Notes: generated by a model not told the origin, from the letters alone. Shown: positions 20,422 through 29,340, counted from the stretch's first letter. The stretch: 64,000 nucleotides of DNA from Gemmatimonadaceae bacterium (GCA_036504815.1 DASXUN010000012.1:186001-250000); one strand, 5' to 3'. Numbers and translations are program-made.

Positions 20422-21666
20422 TCAGCCCCGCAGCCGGACGAGCGCGAGCGAAGTGTTGTGCCCGCCGAATCCGGACGAGTTGTTGAGCGCGGCGGCGACC
20501 GGCCGCCGGACCGGCACATTGGCCGTGCAGTCGAGATCGCACTCGGGATCCGGCGACTGCAGGTTGATGGTCGGCGGCACCACGCCATGATGGATCGCCA
20601 GCGTCGTGAAGATCGTCTCCACGGCGCCGGCCGCGCCGAGCATGTGCCCGGTGACCGACTTGGTGGAACTCACGTTCGCGCCCGAGGCGTGCGAACCCAG
20701 CACCGCCTTGATGGCGCGGATCTCGTTGGCGTCGTTCATCGGCGTCGACGTGCCGTGCGCGTTCACGTAGTGGATCTCGGCGGTGGTGAGGCCACCGTCC
20801 TCGATCGCCCGCCGCATCGCCCGCTGCAGCCCCTCGTGATTCTCGGGCTGGCCGGTGAGATGGTAGGCATCGCCGGTCATGCCGAACCCGGCCACTTCAC
20901 CGTAGATGCGCGCCCCGCGCGCCTTGGCGTGCTCCAGTTCCTCGAGCACCACGACGCCGCTTCCCTCGCCCAGCACGAAGCCGTCGCGCGTGGCATCAAA
21001 CGGGCGCGACGCCCGCGCCGGGTCGTCGTTTCGGGTGGAGAGCGCCTGCATGTTCGCGAAGCCGGCCATCGCCATCGCGGTCACCGAGGCTTCGGCGCCG
21101 CCCGCGATCATCACGTCCGCATCGCCGTACTGGATGGCGCGGAACGAGATGCCGATGCCGTGCCCCGAGCTGGCGCAGGCCGACACCGTGGTGAAGTTGG
21201 GTCCCTTGGCGCCGAAGCGCATCGAGACCACACCCGAGGCAATGTCGCTGATGAACATCGGGATGAAGAAGGCCGACACCCGCCCCGGCCCGGACTTCAT
21301 CAGGACCTCGTGCTGCTCCTCGAACGTGTTGATGCCGCCAATGCCGCTCGCGATGACCACGCCAGTGCGGAGCGGGTCATACCCCTGCCCGTCGCCGAAT
21401 CCGGCATCGGTCATGGCCTGCACCGCCGCGGCCATGGCGTACTGCGTGTAGAGGTCGGTCCGCTTGGCTTCCTTGCGGTCCATGTACAGCGCCGGGTCGA
21501 AGCCCTTCACTTCGCACGCGAACCGCACCTTGTGGTTCGACGCGTCGAACCGCGTGATTGGCGCGCCCCCCGACTTGCCGTCGAGCAGCGCCTGCCACGA
21601 ACTCCCCACGTCGTTGCCCACGGGGGTCACGCATCCGAGACCCGTAATGACGACCCGGCGCCTCAT
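20422..21666 (-). CDS. fabF: 3-oxoacyl-[acyl-carrier-protein] synthase II
   Basis: Elongating condensing enzyme of type II fatty acid synthesis. Catalytic residues are present: Cys in VSACASSGHGIGI, His in NAHGTSTPMND, Lys in STKSVTGHMLGAAGA with the second His. It begins RRRVVITGLGCVTPVGNDV, and the 414-aa length is usual. It follows acpP by 3 bp, the classical acpP-fabF order, and precedes mqnE by 1 bp. Confidence 0.97.
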   Translation of the reverse strand: MRRRVVITGLGCVTPVGNDVGSSWQALLDGKSGGAPITRFDASNHKVRFACEVKGFDPALYMDRKEAKRTDLYTQYAMAAAVQAMTDAGFGDGQGYDPLRTGVVIASGIGGINTFEEQHEVLMKSGPGRVSAFFIPMFISDIASGVVSMRFGAKGPNFTTVSACASSGHGIGISFRAIQYGDADVMIAGGAEASVTAMAMAGFANMQALSTRNDDPARASRPFDATRDGFVLGEGSGVVVLEELEHAKARGARIYGEVAGFGMTGDAYHLTGQPENHEGLQRAMRRAIEDGGLTTAEIHYVNAHGTSTPMNDANEIRAIKAVLGSHASGANVSSTKSVTGHMLGAAGAVETIFTTLAIHHGVVPPTINLQSPDPECDLDCTANVPVRRPVAAALNNSSGFGGHNTSLALVRLRG

Positions 21667-21670
21667 CGCG

Positions 21671-21907
21671 TCAGCCGATCTTCTGGTTCAGGTAGGCGAT
21701 GGCGTCACCGACCGTGCGGAGCTTCTCGGCATCCTCATCCGGGATGTCGATGTTGAACTCCTTCTCGAACTCCATCACGAGCTCGACGATGTCGAGGCTG
21801 TCCGCGCCGAGGTCCTCGATGAAGCTGGCTTCATTCGTCAGCTTCTCACGCTCGACACCCAGTTCCTTCTCGATGATGTCCTTCACCTTGTTGCCATGGT
21901 CGGCCAT
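21671..21907 (-). CDS. acpP: Acyl carrier protein
   Basis: Small acidic carrier protein (78 aa) that holds growing acyl chains on phosphopantetheine. The attachment Ser lies in [16 protein letters not shown], and the fold has the usual acidic helices II and III. The 63-bp gap to fabG contains AGAGG upstream of the ATG and a TATATT at 21,948-21,953 (minus strand) that could be the -10 of an internal promoter, but no good -35 is seen at the right distance. Confidence 0.98.
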   Translation of the reverse strand: MADHGNKVKDIIEKELGVEREKLTNEASFIEDLGADSLDIVELVMEFEKEFNIDIPDEDAEKLRTVGDAIAYLNQKIG

Positions 21908-21970
21908 ACCGCGGATCCTCTCAAACGTTGAAGTGGAGGGAAGACTTAATATAGTTGATGTCGCGTTCCG

Positions 21971-22702
21971 CTACATCACCATCCCGCCGTCCACCACCAG
22001 GACCTGCCCGGTGATGTAGGACGCCAGGTCCGAGGCCAGGAAGGCCACCGCATTGGCGATGTCCTTGGGCTCGCCCAGCCGGGCCAGCGGGATCTGCGCC
22101 GCCAGCGCCGCCTTGGCCTCGTCCGGGAGCTTGTCGGTCATCGCCGTCTGGATGAACCCGGGGGCGATGGCATTCACGAGAATGTTGCGGGAGGCGAGTT
22201 CCTTGGCCGACGACTTGGTCAGGCCGATGAGCCCCGCCTTGGATGCGGAGTAGTTGGCCTGCCCCTTGTTCCCCATGATGCCGACCACGCTGGCAATGTT
22301 GATGATGCGTCCCCAGCGCCGCTTCATCATGCCGCGCTGGACGGCGCGCGTGGCGACGAACGCCGAGCGCAGGTTGACGGCCATCACCGCGTCCCAGTCT
22401 TCGTCCTTCATGCGGGCCATCAGGTTGTCGCGCGTGATGCCGGCATTGTTGACCAGGATGTCGAGCGAGCCGAAGGCGTCCTCGACGGTCTGGATGAGCA
22501 TGGTCACGGCGGCGGGATCGCCGACGTCGCAGGCGAAGCCCCGGGCCTCGCCAATCTCGCCGGCCGTCTTCTCGGCGGACGCGAGATCGAGGTCCGCAAT
22601 GGCGACGCGCGCCCCGCAGGCCACCAGGGTCTCGGCAATCGACCGGCCGATGCCGCGCGCGGCGCCGGTGACGAGAGCGGTTCTTCCTTTGAGCGTGATC
22701 AT
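21971..22702 (-). CDS. fabG: 3-oxoacyl-[acyl-carrier-protein] reductase
   Basis: NADPH-dependent short-chain dehydrogenase that reduces beta-ketoacyl-ACP. Motifs: TGAARGIGRSIA (cofactor loop), NNAGITRDNLMARM, catalytic Ser in NIASVVGIMGNKGQ, Tyr-Lys in YSASKAGLIG, and the C-terminal ITGQVLVVDGGMVM. The length is 243 aa. It is separated from fabD by 58 bp carrying a heptamer array, and from acpP by 63 bp. Confidence 0.97.
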   Translation of the reverse strand: MITLKGRTALVTGAARGIGRSIAETLVACGARVAIADLDLASAEKTAGEIGEARGFACDVGDPAAVTMLIQTVEDAFGSLDILVNNAGITRDNLMARMKDEDWDAVMAVNLRSAFVATRAVQRGMMKRRWGRIINIASVVGIMGNKGQANYSASKAGLIGLTKSSAKELASRNILVNAIAPGFIQTAMTDKLPDEAKAALAAQIPLARLGEPKDIANAVAFLASDLASYITGQVLVVDGGMVM

Positions 22703-22710
22703 TGGGGGGA

Positions 22711-22738
22711 GACGGAAGAGGGTGGACGGGAGACGGTA
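22711..22738 (+). repeat. Heptamer array between fabD and fabG
   Basis: Four 7-bp units GACGGAA, GAGGGTG, GACGGGA and GACGGTA in the 58-bp fabD-fabG spacer. It is one of several GACGGNA arrays in the window. It occupies the leader of fabG just upstream of its ribosome binding site. Confidence 0.7.
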
Positions 22739-22760
22739 GTCACCACGGACAGGCGCTACC

Positions 22761-23693
22761 CTAGAGGTCGCTGAGCAGGGCTTCGACTTCGGTCACGGTA
22801 CCGCAGGTCCGGGCGGTGTGATTGGGCGCGAGCCGCTTCAGGAGCCCCGTCAGCACGTTCCCTGGACCCATCTCCACGAAGGTCGCGCCGGGATGCGCCG
22901 CGGCCATCGCCTGGATCACCGCGACCCAGCGCACGGGCGAGGTCAACTGGCGCAGCAGGAGATTCCGCGCGACCTCGGCTTCGGACACCGGTGCCGCGGT
23001 GACATTCGAGTAGACCGTCCACGCCGGGTTGGTCCACGAGGCGGCCCCGAGCGCGTCGGCAAGCCCGGCCTGCGCCGGTTCCATGAGCGGCGAATGGAAC
23101 GCGCCGCTCACCTGCAATCGCACCGTGCGCTTGGCTCCCGCGGCCTTGGCCAGCTCCATGCCGCGCTCGACGCCCGCCACTTCGCCGGAGATCACCACCT
23201 GCTCGAGCGCGTTATAGTTGGCCGGGACCACGACACCGGCCGCGCTCGCTTCTGCGCAAATCTCATCGATGGGGCGCTGCAGTTCGCCGAGGATCGCGGC
23301 CATCGCGCCGGGGCGCTGCACGCCCGTCTCGTACATCAGTTCCCCACGGCGGCGCACCAGCCGCACGGCGTCGGCCAGCGACAGCGCCCCCGCGGCGTGA
23401 TACGCCGAGAATTCGCCGAGCGAGTGCCCCGCCGCCGCGGCAACGTGCGACGCCGCACGCTGCTTGACCACCGCCCAGACCGCCGCGCCATGGGCCAGCA
23501 ACGCCGGCTGCGCGTTGTGGGTGCGCGTCAACTCGTCGGCCGGTCCCTCGAAGCAGAGCGTCGAGAGCGGCGCGCCGAGGGCCGCATCGGCCGCGTCAAA
23601 GACGGCGCGCGCCGCGGGATACTGCTCGGCGAGGTCCTTCGCCATGCCGGGCTTCTGCGAGCCCTGCCCGGGAAACAGGAGAAGTAGTTGCAT
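22761..23693 (-). CDS. fabD: Malonyl CoA-acyl carrier protein transacylase
   Basis: Transfers malonate from CoA to ACP. Motifs: LFPGQGSQKPGMAKDL (oxyanion region), AAGHSLGEFSAYHAAG with the nucleophile Ser, RGELMYETGVQRPGAMAAI with the conserved Arg, and VSGAFHSPLMEPA with the catalytic His. The length of 310 aa is normal. It follows fabH after 10 bp in the usual fabH-fabD-fabG-acpP-fabF order. Confidence 0.97.
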   Translation of the reverse strand: MQLLLLFPGQGSQKPGMAKDLAEQYPAARAVFDAADAALGAPLSTLCFEGPADELTRTHNAQPALLAHGAAVWAVVKQRAASHVAAAAGHSLGEFSAYHAAGALSLADAVRLVRRRGELMYETGVQRPGAMAAILGELQRPIDEICAEASAAGVVVPANYNALEQVVISGEVAGVERGMELAKAAGAKRTVRLQVSGAFHSPLMEPAQAGLADALGAASWTNPAWTVYSNVTAAPVSEAEVARNLLLRQLTSPVRWVAVIQAMAAAHPGATFVEMGPGNVLTGLLKRLAPNHTARTCGTVTEVEALLSDL

Positions 23694-23703
23694 GGCCGGC
23701 GAC

Positions 23704-24693
23704 CTAGAACCTCACCACCAGGCTTCCCCACGTGAAGCCCGCGCCGAATCCGACGAACATCACCGTCATGCCTTCCTTGATGCGCCCAGCGCGGAGCGCC
23801 TCGTCGAGCGCGATGGGAATGGAGGCCGCGGAGGTGTTGCCGTAGCGGTCCACGTTCACGTAGACCTTCTCCATCGGCATGTTGGCGTGCTTGGCCGTGG
23901 CTTCGATGATGCGGATGTTCGCCTGGTGCGGGATCAGCAGGTCGATGTCGCTCGACGCGAGCTTGGCCCCGTCGAGCGCGCGGTCACACGCTTCCGCCAT
24001 AGAGCGCACCGCATTCTTGAAGACCTCGCGTCCCGCCATCGTGATGCAATTGCTCCCCTCGGCCAGCACCTCGGGCGTCACCGGGCGCAGGGAGCCGCCG
24101 GCGGGACGCTGCAGCAGGTCGGCGAGCGAGCCGTCGCTCCGCAGGTACGCCGAGAGGATGCCGCGTCCCTTGGTGGACCGCTTGAGCACCGTGGCCCCCG
24201 CCCCGTCGCCGAACAGCACGCACGTATTGCGGTCCTTCCAGTTGACGATGCGCGACAGCGTCTCGGCGCCGATCACCAGCACCGTCTCGGCGTCGCCCAT
24301 CGCCATCAGCCCCTCGCCGATCTTGACGCCGTAGACCCAGCCCGTGCAGGCCGCGTCGATGTCAAAGGCCGCCGCGCGCGACGCGCCGATGGCCGCCTGC
24401 ACCTCGACCGCCGTCGAGGGGAGCAACCGGTCGGGGGAGGCCGTGGCGAGGATGATCACGTCGAGTTCGGGCGCGGTGACACCCGCCGCCTTCATCGCGG
24501 CCCGCGCTGCCTCGGAGGAGAGCGACGTCAGCGACTCTCCCTCGCCCGCGATGTAGCGCTGCTTGATCCCCGTGCGATCGGTGATCCACTCGTCGTTGGT
24601 GTCGATGCCGAGCGCGGCGAAGTCGTGGTTGGTGAGGATCTTCTTCGGCACGGCGTGTCCCGTGCCGGCGATCATGGCGAGGGGGCGCTTCAT
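23704..24693 (-). CDS. fabH: 3-oxoacyl-[acyl-carrier-protein] synthase III
   Basis: Initiates fatty acid synthesis by condensing acyl-CoA with malonyl-ACP. The catalytic Cys lies in DIDAACTGWVYG, the His in IPHQANIRIIEA and the Asn in RYGNTSAASIPIALD. It begins AMIAGTGHAVPKKILTN, is 329 aa long, and its ATG overlaps the plsX stop (ATGA). Gene order plsX-fabH-fabD is conserved in many bacteria. Confidence 0.97.
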   Translation of the reverse strand: MKRPLAMIAGTGHAVPKKILTNHDFAALGIDTNDEWITDRTGIKQRYIAGEGESLTSLSSEAARAAMKAAGVTAPELDVIILATASPDRLLPSTAVEVQAAIGASRAAAFDIDAACTGWVYGVKIGEGLMAMGDAETVLVIGAETLSRIVNWKDRNTCVLFGDGAGATVLKRSTKGRGILSAYLRSDGSLADLLQRPAGGSLRPVTPEVLAEGSNCITMAGREVFKNAVRSMAEACDRALDGAKLASSDIDLLIPHQANIRIIEATAKHANMPMEKVYVNVDRYGNTSAASIPIALDEALRAGRIKEGMTVMFVGFGAGFTWGSLVVRF

Positions 24694-25718
24694 ACGGTGG
24701 CTCCGGCAGTAGAGGCGAGGCGCTGGCCAATATGGTCGCTCATGCGCGACACCGACGCGCGCAGCCCCACGAGGATTCCGTTCTTGATGGCTTCCGGCGA
24801 CGACTTGCCGTGGCAGATGATCGAGACGCCCTTCACGCCGAGCAGCGGGGCGCCGCCATGCGCCGCGTAGTCGAGGTTCCGGAGGGCGAGCGCCAGCTGG
24901 TCCTGGGGGACCCCGCTCCTGGCGAGCAGCCCGAAGATGAGCTTCGGCACGCTCTCGTAGAACTTGAGCAGGACGTTGCCGACGAAGCCGTCGCAGACGA
25001 CGACGTCCACCCGACCGCGGTCGCAGGCGCCCATCGGCACGTCACGCCCCTCGACGTTGCCGATGAAGTTGATGCCGCCGGCCGACGCGAGCGACTTGTG
25101 CGCCTCCTTCACCGCGGCGTTGCCCTTCTCGGCTTCTTCACCCACGGAGAGCAGCGCCACCGCGGGATTCGCCCGGCCGAGGATGTCCTCGGCGTAAACG
25201 GCGCCGAGGCGCGCGAACTGGACGAGCTCGTCGGCCGAACAGTCCACATTGGCGCCGCTGTCGAGCACGACCACCGGATCGCCGGCGCTCGGAAAGAGCG
25301 TGGCGATCGCGGGACGATTGAGCCCGCTGTGCAGGCGCAGGATGAACGCGGAGGCGGCCATCTGCGCCCCGGTGTTGCCGGCGCTGACGAACGCGTCGGA
25401 ACCGCCCTCAGCCTGCAGGCGCAGGCCGACGGCCATCGAGCTGTTGGGCTTGCCGCGGATCGCGACCGACGGCTTGTCGGTCATCTCGATCACCTCGCCG
25501 GCCTCGACGATGGACAGGCGATGCGCCGCCTCGCGCACGGCAGGCGTCGCCGCGGCCAGCTGCGCGTCAAGTTCCGCGCGGATGACCTCGGGACGGCCAA
25601 CCAGCTGGATGCCGTGTTCCGGGGCGAGTTCCTGGAGGGCGAGAAGCGCGCCCGCAATCGTCGCCTTGGGCGCGTGATCGCCGCCCATGGCGTCCAACGC
25701 GATGCGCGCCAACGTCAG
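24690..25718 (-). CDS. plsX: Phosphate acyltransferase PlsX, possible CTG start
   Basis: Makes acyl-phosphate from acyl-ACP for phospholipid synthesis. Motifs: IALDAMGGDHAPKATIAGAL, NTGAQMAASAFIL, PVVVLDSGANVDCSADELVQFA, and VVCDGFVGNVLLKFYE. A CTG at 25,718 would overlap the rpmF stop as CTGA, mirroring the ATGA and GTGA overlaps used throughout this region, and gives LTLARIALDAMGGD, which aligns residue for residue with the E. coli start. A TTG at 25,712 (giving ARIALDAMGGD) is the conventional alternative. The rpmF-plsX-fabH order supports identity. Confidence 0.95.
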   Translation of the reverse strand: MTLARIALDAMGGDHAPKATIAGALLALQELAPEHGIQLVGRPEVIRAELDAQLAAATPAVREAAHRLSIVEAGEVIEMTDKPSVAIRGKPNSSMAVGLRLQAEGGSDAFVSAGNTGAQMAASAFILRLHSGLNRPAIATLFPSAGDPVVVLDSGANVDCSADELVQFARLGAVYAEDILGRANPAVALLSVGEEAEKGNAAVKEAHKSLASAGGINFIGNVEGRDVPMGACDRGRVDVVVCDGFVGNVLLKFYESVPKLIFGLLARSGVPQDQLALALRNLDYAAHGGAPLLGVKGVSIICHGKSSPEAIKNGILVGLRASVSRMSDHIGQRLASTAGATV

Positions 25719-25897
25719 CTGCCCTTCTTGGTAACCCGCTGCTCGCCGGCGTAGAAGCCGCACTCCGGGCAGACGCGATGCGGCTGCTTCTGGGCGCCGC
25801 ACTTCGGGCAGGCCTGGATGTTGATTGCCGGAGCCTTCTTGTGCGTGTTCCGGGCCCGCTTCTTCCGCTTCGAAGTTTTTCTCTTCGGGACGGCCAT
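25715..25897 (-). CDS. rpmF: 50S ribosomal protein L32
   Basis: Small basic ribosomal protein (60 aa): begins AVPKRKTSKRKKRARNTHKK, with a zinc-binding four-Cys pattern CPKCG...CPECG. It lies 23 bp after the DUF177 gene and overlaps the next gene start, the conserved yceD-rpmF-plsX-fab arrangement. Confidence 0.98.
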   Translation of the reverse strand: MAVPKRKTSKRKKRARNTHKKAPAINIQACPKCGAQKQPHRVCPECGFYAGEQRVTKKGS

Positions 25898-25920
25898 GGT
25901 CGTCTCGTGACAGGGTCAGG

Positions 25921-26445
25921 TCAGTTGGGAGCGCCGCGGGTCTTCCGCAACGCCTCCCATCGGGGATCGATCTCCGGCGCGCAACCGCACGCGCCGGCAT
26001 TCAGGTCGGCGCCGCACTTGGGGCACAGTCCCTTGCAGTCGGGACGGCACTCCAGGAACGGCGGAACCTCCAACAGCCACTGCTCTCGCACCGCGAGGCG
26101 CAGGTCAATCACGTCGCCCTGCGTGCCACCCAGCGGGTAGACGTCGGGATCGTCGTCGTCTTCGCCTCCCGCCTCGGCGTACAGCACGTGCACGTCCATG
26201 GCGACCGGCGCTTCCACCGGGGTGAGGCAACGCCGGCACTCCTGCTGCGTCACACCCGACAGGTGGCCGCTGAAGTAGTACCGCCCCGTTCCCGCCGCGG
26301 AGATGCGTCCGGTGACCCGGACTCCCTCGCGCAAGGGACGGAGAATGTCCTCTTCCATCCAGATGCCATCATCCGGAGGCAGCACGGCATCGACCGTGGC
26401 CCCTCCGTGCTCTAGCGAACGGACGTCAAACGACAGCATAGCCAT
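25921..26445 (-). CDS. yceD: DUF177 (YceD) family protein
   Basis: Member of the YceD/DUF177 family, which is commonly encoded just before rpmF and is linked to 23S rRNA accumulation. The 174-aa protein shows the core C..C pattern ECRRCLTPVEAPVAMDVHVLYAE, an acidic loop (GGEDDDDPDVYPL), DVIDLRLAVREQWLLEVPPFLECRPDCKGLCPKCGADLN-type Cys-rich segment, and a C-terminal Trp-Glu-Ala-Leu. Two in-frame ATGs start it (26,445 and 26,439). The promoter -10 ends only 3 bp before the first, so the second may be the true, leaderless start. It heads the long lipid and menaquinone operon. Confidence 0.92.
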   Translation of the reverse strand: MAMLSFDVRSLEHGGATVDAVLPPDDGIWMEEDILRPLREGVRVTGRISAAGTGRYYFSGHLSGVTQQECRRCLTPVEAPVAMDVHVLYAEAGGEDDDDPDVYPLGGTQGDVIDLRLAVREQWLLEVPPFLECRPDCKGLCPKCGADLNAGACGCAPEIDPRWEALRKTRGAPN

Positions 26446-26447
26446 GT

Positions 26448-26476
26448 AAACTACTCGCGTTTCACCGTGGGGTCAA
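26448..26476 (-). promoter_or_regulatory. Sigma70-type promoter of the yceD-rpmF-fab-mqn operon
   Basis: Minus strand TTGACC (26,476-26,471), a 17-bp spacer and TAGTTT (26,453-26,448). Expected start of transcription is about 26,440, inside or at the second ATG of yceD, so the transcript would have no leader. Confidence 0.6.
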
Positions 26477-26586
26477 GTTCTGGAAATACCGATACTTAGC
26501 TGAGTTTCGGGTCCCCAGGCCGGCCTTCAAAGTCCTCCCCCGCGCCCGAACACGCCAAATCCGCTCGGGTGGCCCTTTGGGCTCCG

Positions 26587-27006
26587 TCAGATCAGCGCGG
26601 CCGCGCCAAAGAAGAACATCCCCTCGTGCTTCGCATTCTCGTCCGAATCCGAGCCGTGGACGGCGTTCCGCCCCTTCGATTCGGCGTAGAGCTTGCGCAC
26701 CGTGCCCTCGGCTGCCTCGGCCGGGTCGGTGGCGCCAATCGCCGCGCGGTAGGCGGCGACGGCGTCCGCCTTCTCGAGCACCATCGACATGCACGGGCCA
26801 GAGCTCATGAACTCCACCAGCTCGCCGTAGAATGGGCGTCCCTTGTGCACTTCATAGAAGGCGCCGGCTTCGGCCTTCGTCATATGAAGCACCCGCGCGC
26901 AGATGAGCCTGAAGCCCTGCGCTTCGAGGTGCGCGATGATCTTGCCAGCCTTGCCCGCGCCAAAGGCGTCGGGCTTGATGATTGCGAGCGTGCGATTGCC
27001 AGCCAT
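26587..27006 (-). CDS. ndk: Nucleoside diphosphate kinase
   Basis: Transfers the gamma phosphate between nucleoside triphosphates and diphosphates. Signature: [35 protein letters not shown], and the phosphohistidine in [14 protein letters not shown]. The 139-aa length is typical. Downstream of sucD on the same strand, separated by 135 bp that hold a large hairpin and, just upstream of ndk, a TATCTTTG element that could be its own -10. Confidence 0.97.
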   Translation of the reverse strand: MAGNRTLAIIKPDAFGAGKAGKIIAHLEAQGFRLICARVLHMTKAEAGAFYEVHKGRPFYGELVEFMSSGPCMSMVLEKADAVAAYRAAIGATDPAEAAEGTVRKLYAESKGRNAVHGSDSDENAKHEGMFFFGAAALI

Positions 27007-27052
27007 GGTCGTCGTTGCTTGAGGTTCGGAGGAATGTGCCTGTACAAAGATA

Positions 27053-27119
27053 GAAGGGCGCGAAGGGCGGCGAAGGGGGCCGACAGGCGACCTGACCTTC
27101 GCGTTCCTTCGCGTCCTTC
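27053..27119 (-). terminator. Inverted repeat between sucD and ndk (possible terminator or attenuator)
   Basis: Arms at 27,053-27,066 and 27,106-27,119 are complementary over 14 bp with one G-T wobble, enclosing a 39-nt loop that itself contains further copies of GCGAAGG. It follows sucD in the minus direction by about 20 bp. There is no U-run immediately after, but a pyrimidine-rich TTCTATCTTTG follows. Confidence 0.55.
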
Positions 27120-27141
27120 GGGTATCTCCAGCCGGTGCTGC

Positions 27142-28014
27142 CTACTTCAGGCCGGCCTTGATCTGCTCCACGAAGTCCATCGGGCGCACGGCGATGCCGA
27201 TGCCCGCGGCCTTGAAGGCCTCGACCTTCTCGGCCGCCGTGCCCGCCGAACCGGAGATGATCGCGCCCGCGTGACCCATGCGGCGTCCCGGGGGCGCCGT
27301 CTGCCCCGCGATGAAGCCCACGACCGGCTTGGTCATGTGCTCCTTCACGAACTTGGCGGCTTCCTGCTCGTCCGTGCCGCCGATCTCGCCCATCATCGCG
27401 ACCGCCTTGGTGGCCGGATCCTTCTCGAACGCCTCGAGGCAATCGATGAAGTTCGTGCCGTTGATCGGGTCGCCGCCGATGCCGACGCAGGTCGTCTGGC
27501 CGATCCCGGCGCGCGTGAGCTGATAGACCACTTCATACGTCAGCGTGCCCGAGCGGCTGACCACGCCCACCGGCCCCGGAATGCAGATGCGCCCCGGGAT
27601 GATGCCGACCTTCGCCTGCCCCGGCGAGATGACGCCCGGGCAGTTGGGGCCGACCAGGCGGACGCCGCGCTCCTTCACGAAGGGATAGACCTTCGTCATG
27701 TCGAGCACCGGCACGCCTTCGGTGATGCAGACGACGGTCTGCACGCCCGCGTCGACCGCTTCCATGATCGCGTCGGCCGCGCCCATGGGCGGCACGTAGA
27801 TGACGCTGGTGTTCGCACCGGTCGCCTGCACCGCGTCGTACACGGTGTTGAAGATCGGGATCGAGTCCTCAAACTTGAGGCCGCCCTTTCCGGGGGTGAC
27901 GCCGGCCACGACCTTCGTGCCGTACTCAATGGCCTGCTTGGTGTGGAACGAGCCGTCGCGGCCCGTGATCCCCTGCACCACCAGCCTGGTGTCGTTGTTG
28001 ATGAAGATACTCAC
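27142..28014 (-). CDS. sucD: Succinyl-CoA ligase alpha subunit
   Basis: Alpha subunit of the TCA enzyme that converts succinyl-CoA to succinate with substrate-level phosphorylation. Motifs: [33 protein letters not shown] (CoA site), [21 protein letters not shown] and [10 protein letters not shown] containing the phosphohistidine. The length is 290 aa. The GTG at 28,014 overlaps the sucC stop (GTGA). Confidence 0.97.
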   Translation of the reverse strand: MSIFINNDTRLVVQGITGRDGSFHTKQAIEYGTKVVAGVTPGKGGLKFEDSIPIFNTVYDAVQATGANTSVIYVPPMGAADAIMEAVDAGVQTVVCITEGVPVLDMTKVYPFVKERGVRLVGPNCPGVISPGQAKVGIIPGRICIPGPVGVVSRSGTLTYEVVYQLTRAGIGQTTCVGIGGDPINGTNFIDCLEAFEKDPATKAVAMMGEIGGTDEQEAAKFVKEHMTKPVVGFIAGQTAPPGRRMGHAGAIISGSAGTAAEKVEAFKAAGIGIAVRPMDFVEQIKAGLK

Positions 28015-29156
28015 GCGGCCTTTCCTCCCTTCGCCAGCTCGACGGCCTTGATGACGGCTTCGTCCATGTCGGCCGACGCCGAGAAACCGTTCTCGGTGAG
28101 GATCTTCATGGCGATTTCTTCGTTGGTGCCGGTGAGGCGAATCACGATCGGCACCTTCAGCGGGTTCGCCTTGGTGGCCGTGACGATGCCGTTGGCCACG
28201 TCATCGGTGCGCGTGATGCCGCCGAAAATGTTGAACAGGATGCACTTCACGTTCGGGTCGGCGGTGATGATGCGGAGCGCGTTCACCACCTTCTCCGGGT
28301 TCGACGAGCCGCCGATGTCGAGGAAGTTCGCGGGCTCGCCGCCGTAGTACTTCACGAGGTCCATCGTGGCCATCGCCAGGCCGGCGCCGTTGACGACGCA
28401 GCCCACGTTGCCGTCGAGCTTGATGAACGTGAGGTTGCAGTTGCGCGCGTCCACTTCCGACGGCGCCTCCGACGACACGTCGCGCAGCGCCTCGATCTCG
28501 GCATGGCGGTCGAGTTCGTTGTCGTCGATCACCATCTTGCCGTCCACGGCGATGAGCTCGCCGGCGGGGGTGGCGACCAGCGGGTTGATCTCGGCCAGCG
28601 AGCAGCCGCTCGCCATGAAGGCGCGGTAGAGCTGCTGCATGATCTTGGCCGCCTGCTTGGCGAGCTTCACGTCATTGTAGAGGAAGAAGCCCATCCGCAT
28701 CGCCTCGTAGCCGCGGAGGCCGTAGCGCGTGTCGACCGGGAGATAGAGGATCTTCTCGGGCGTCTGCGCGGCCACCTGCTCGATGTCGATGCCGCCGGCC
28801 GCGGACACCATGAACACCGGCTTCTTGCGCTGGCGGTCCACGATGATGCCGACGTACGCTTCGCTGCCGATGTCGGCGGCGACGGTGACGAGCACCTTCT
28901 CGACCGTCAGCCCCTTGATCTGCATGCCGAGGATCGCCGTGGCCTTTTCCCTGGCCTCGGCCGGCGTCTTGCAGAACTTCACGCCGCCCGCCTTGCCGCG
29001 GCCGCCGGCATGCACCTGGGCCTTCACCATCACCGGCACGCCGTACTCCTTCGCGATTGCTTCAGCTTCCACAGGCGTGGTGGCGACCTTGCCGTTCGGA
29101 ATCGGCACGCCGAATCCGTGCAGGATCTCCTTCGCCTGGTATTCGTGGATATTCAC
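28011..29156 (-). CDS. sucC: Succinyl-CoA ligase beta subunit
   Basis: ATP-grasp beta subunit of succinyl-CoA synthetase, pairing with the downstream sucD. It begins [20 protein letters not shown], has [39 protein letters not shown] and the [15 protein letters not shown] loop. The length of 381 aa is close to the usual. The 227 bp upstream contain no further gene and no convincing -35/-10 pair. Confidence 0.97.
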   Translation of the reverse strand: MNIHEYQAKEILHGFGVPIPNGKVATTPVEAEAIAKEYGVPVMVKAQVHAGGRGKAGGVKFCKTPAEAREKATAILGMQIKGLTVEKVLVTVAADIGSEAYVGIIVDRQRKKPVFMVSAAGGIDIEQVAAQTPEKILYLPVDTRYGLRGYEAMRMGFFLYNDVKLAKQAAKIMQQLYRAFMASGCSLAEINPLVATPAGELIAVDGKMVIDDNELDRHAEIEALRDVSSEAPSEVDARNCNLTFIKLDGNVGCVVNGAGLAMATMDLVKYYGGEPANFLDIGGSSNPEKVVNALRIITADPNVKCILFNIFGGITRTDDVANGIVTATKANPLKVPIVIRLTGTNEEIAMKILTENGFSASADMDEAVIKAVELAKGGKAA

Positions 29157-29311
29157 GGGAACTCCGAGGGAGATGTTCGCGGCGCCCTGTCGGCGCCAGT
29201 CGAAGTATGCGGGCGGAATTTACCGCGCGGCGCGGGCGGATGGGAGCCGGAGAGTGCCGCTGAACGCTCAGGGATCACCCGATGTCGCTGTCGGCATCTT
29301 CCCCGTGGCAC

Positions 29312-29340
29312 GCCACTCGCTCGCGGCCGCAAGCGGTGGC
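29312..29340 (-). terminator. Hairpin downstream of the UPF0182 gene
   Basis: GCCAC(t)CGCT pairs with AGCGGTGGC across a 10-nt loop, located 44 bp after the UPF0182 stop on the minus strand. No U-run follows. The surrounding spacer of 29,157-29,383 shows several short GAACGGTCGC-like direct repeats but no gene. Confidence 0.4.

Noticed and set aside
26516..26528. Short palindrome AGGCCGGCCT after ndk
   Set aside because: A 10-bp palindrome without loop or U-run is expected by chance in high-GC DNA.
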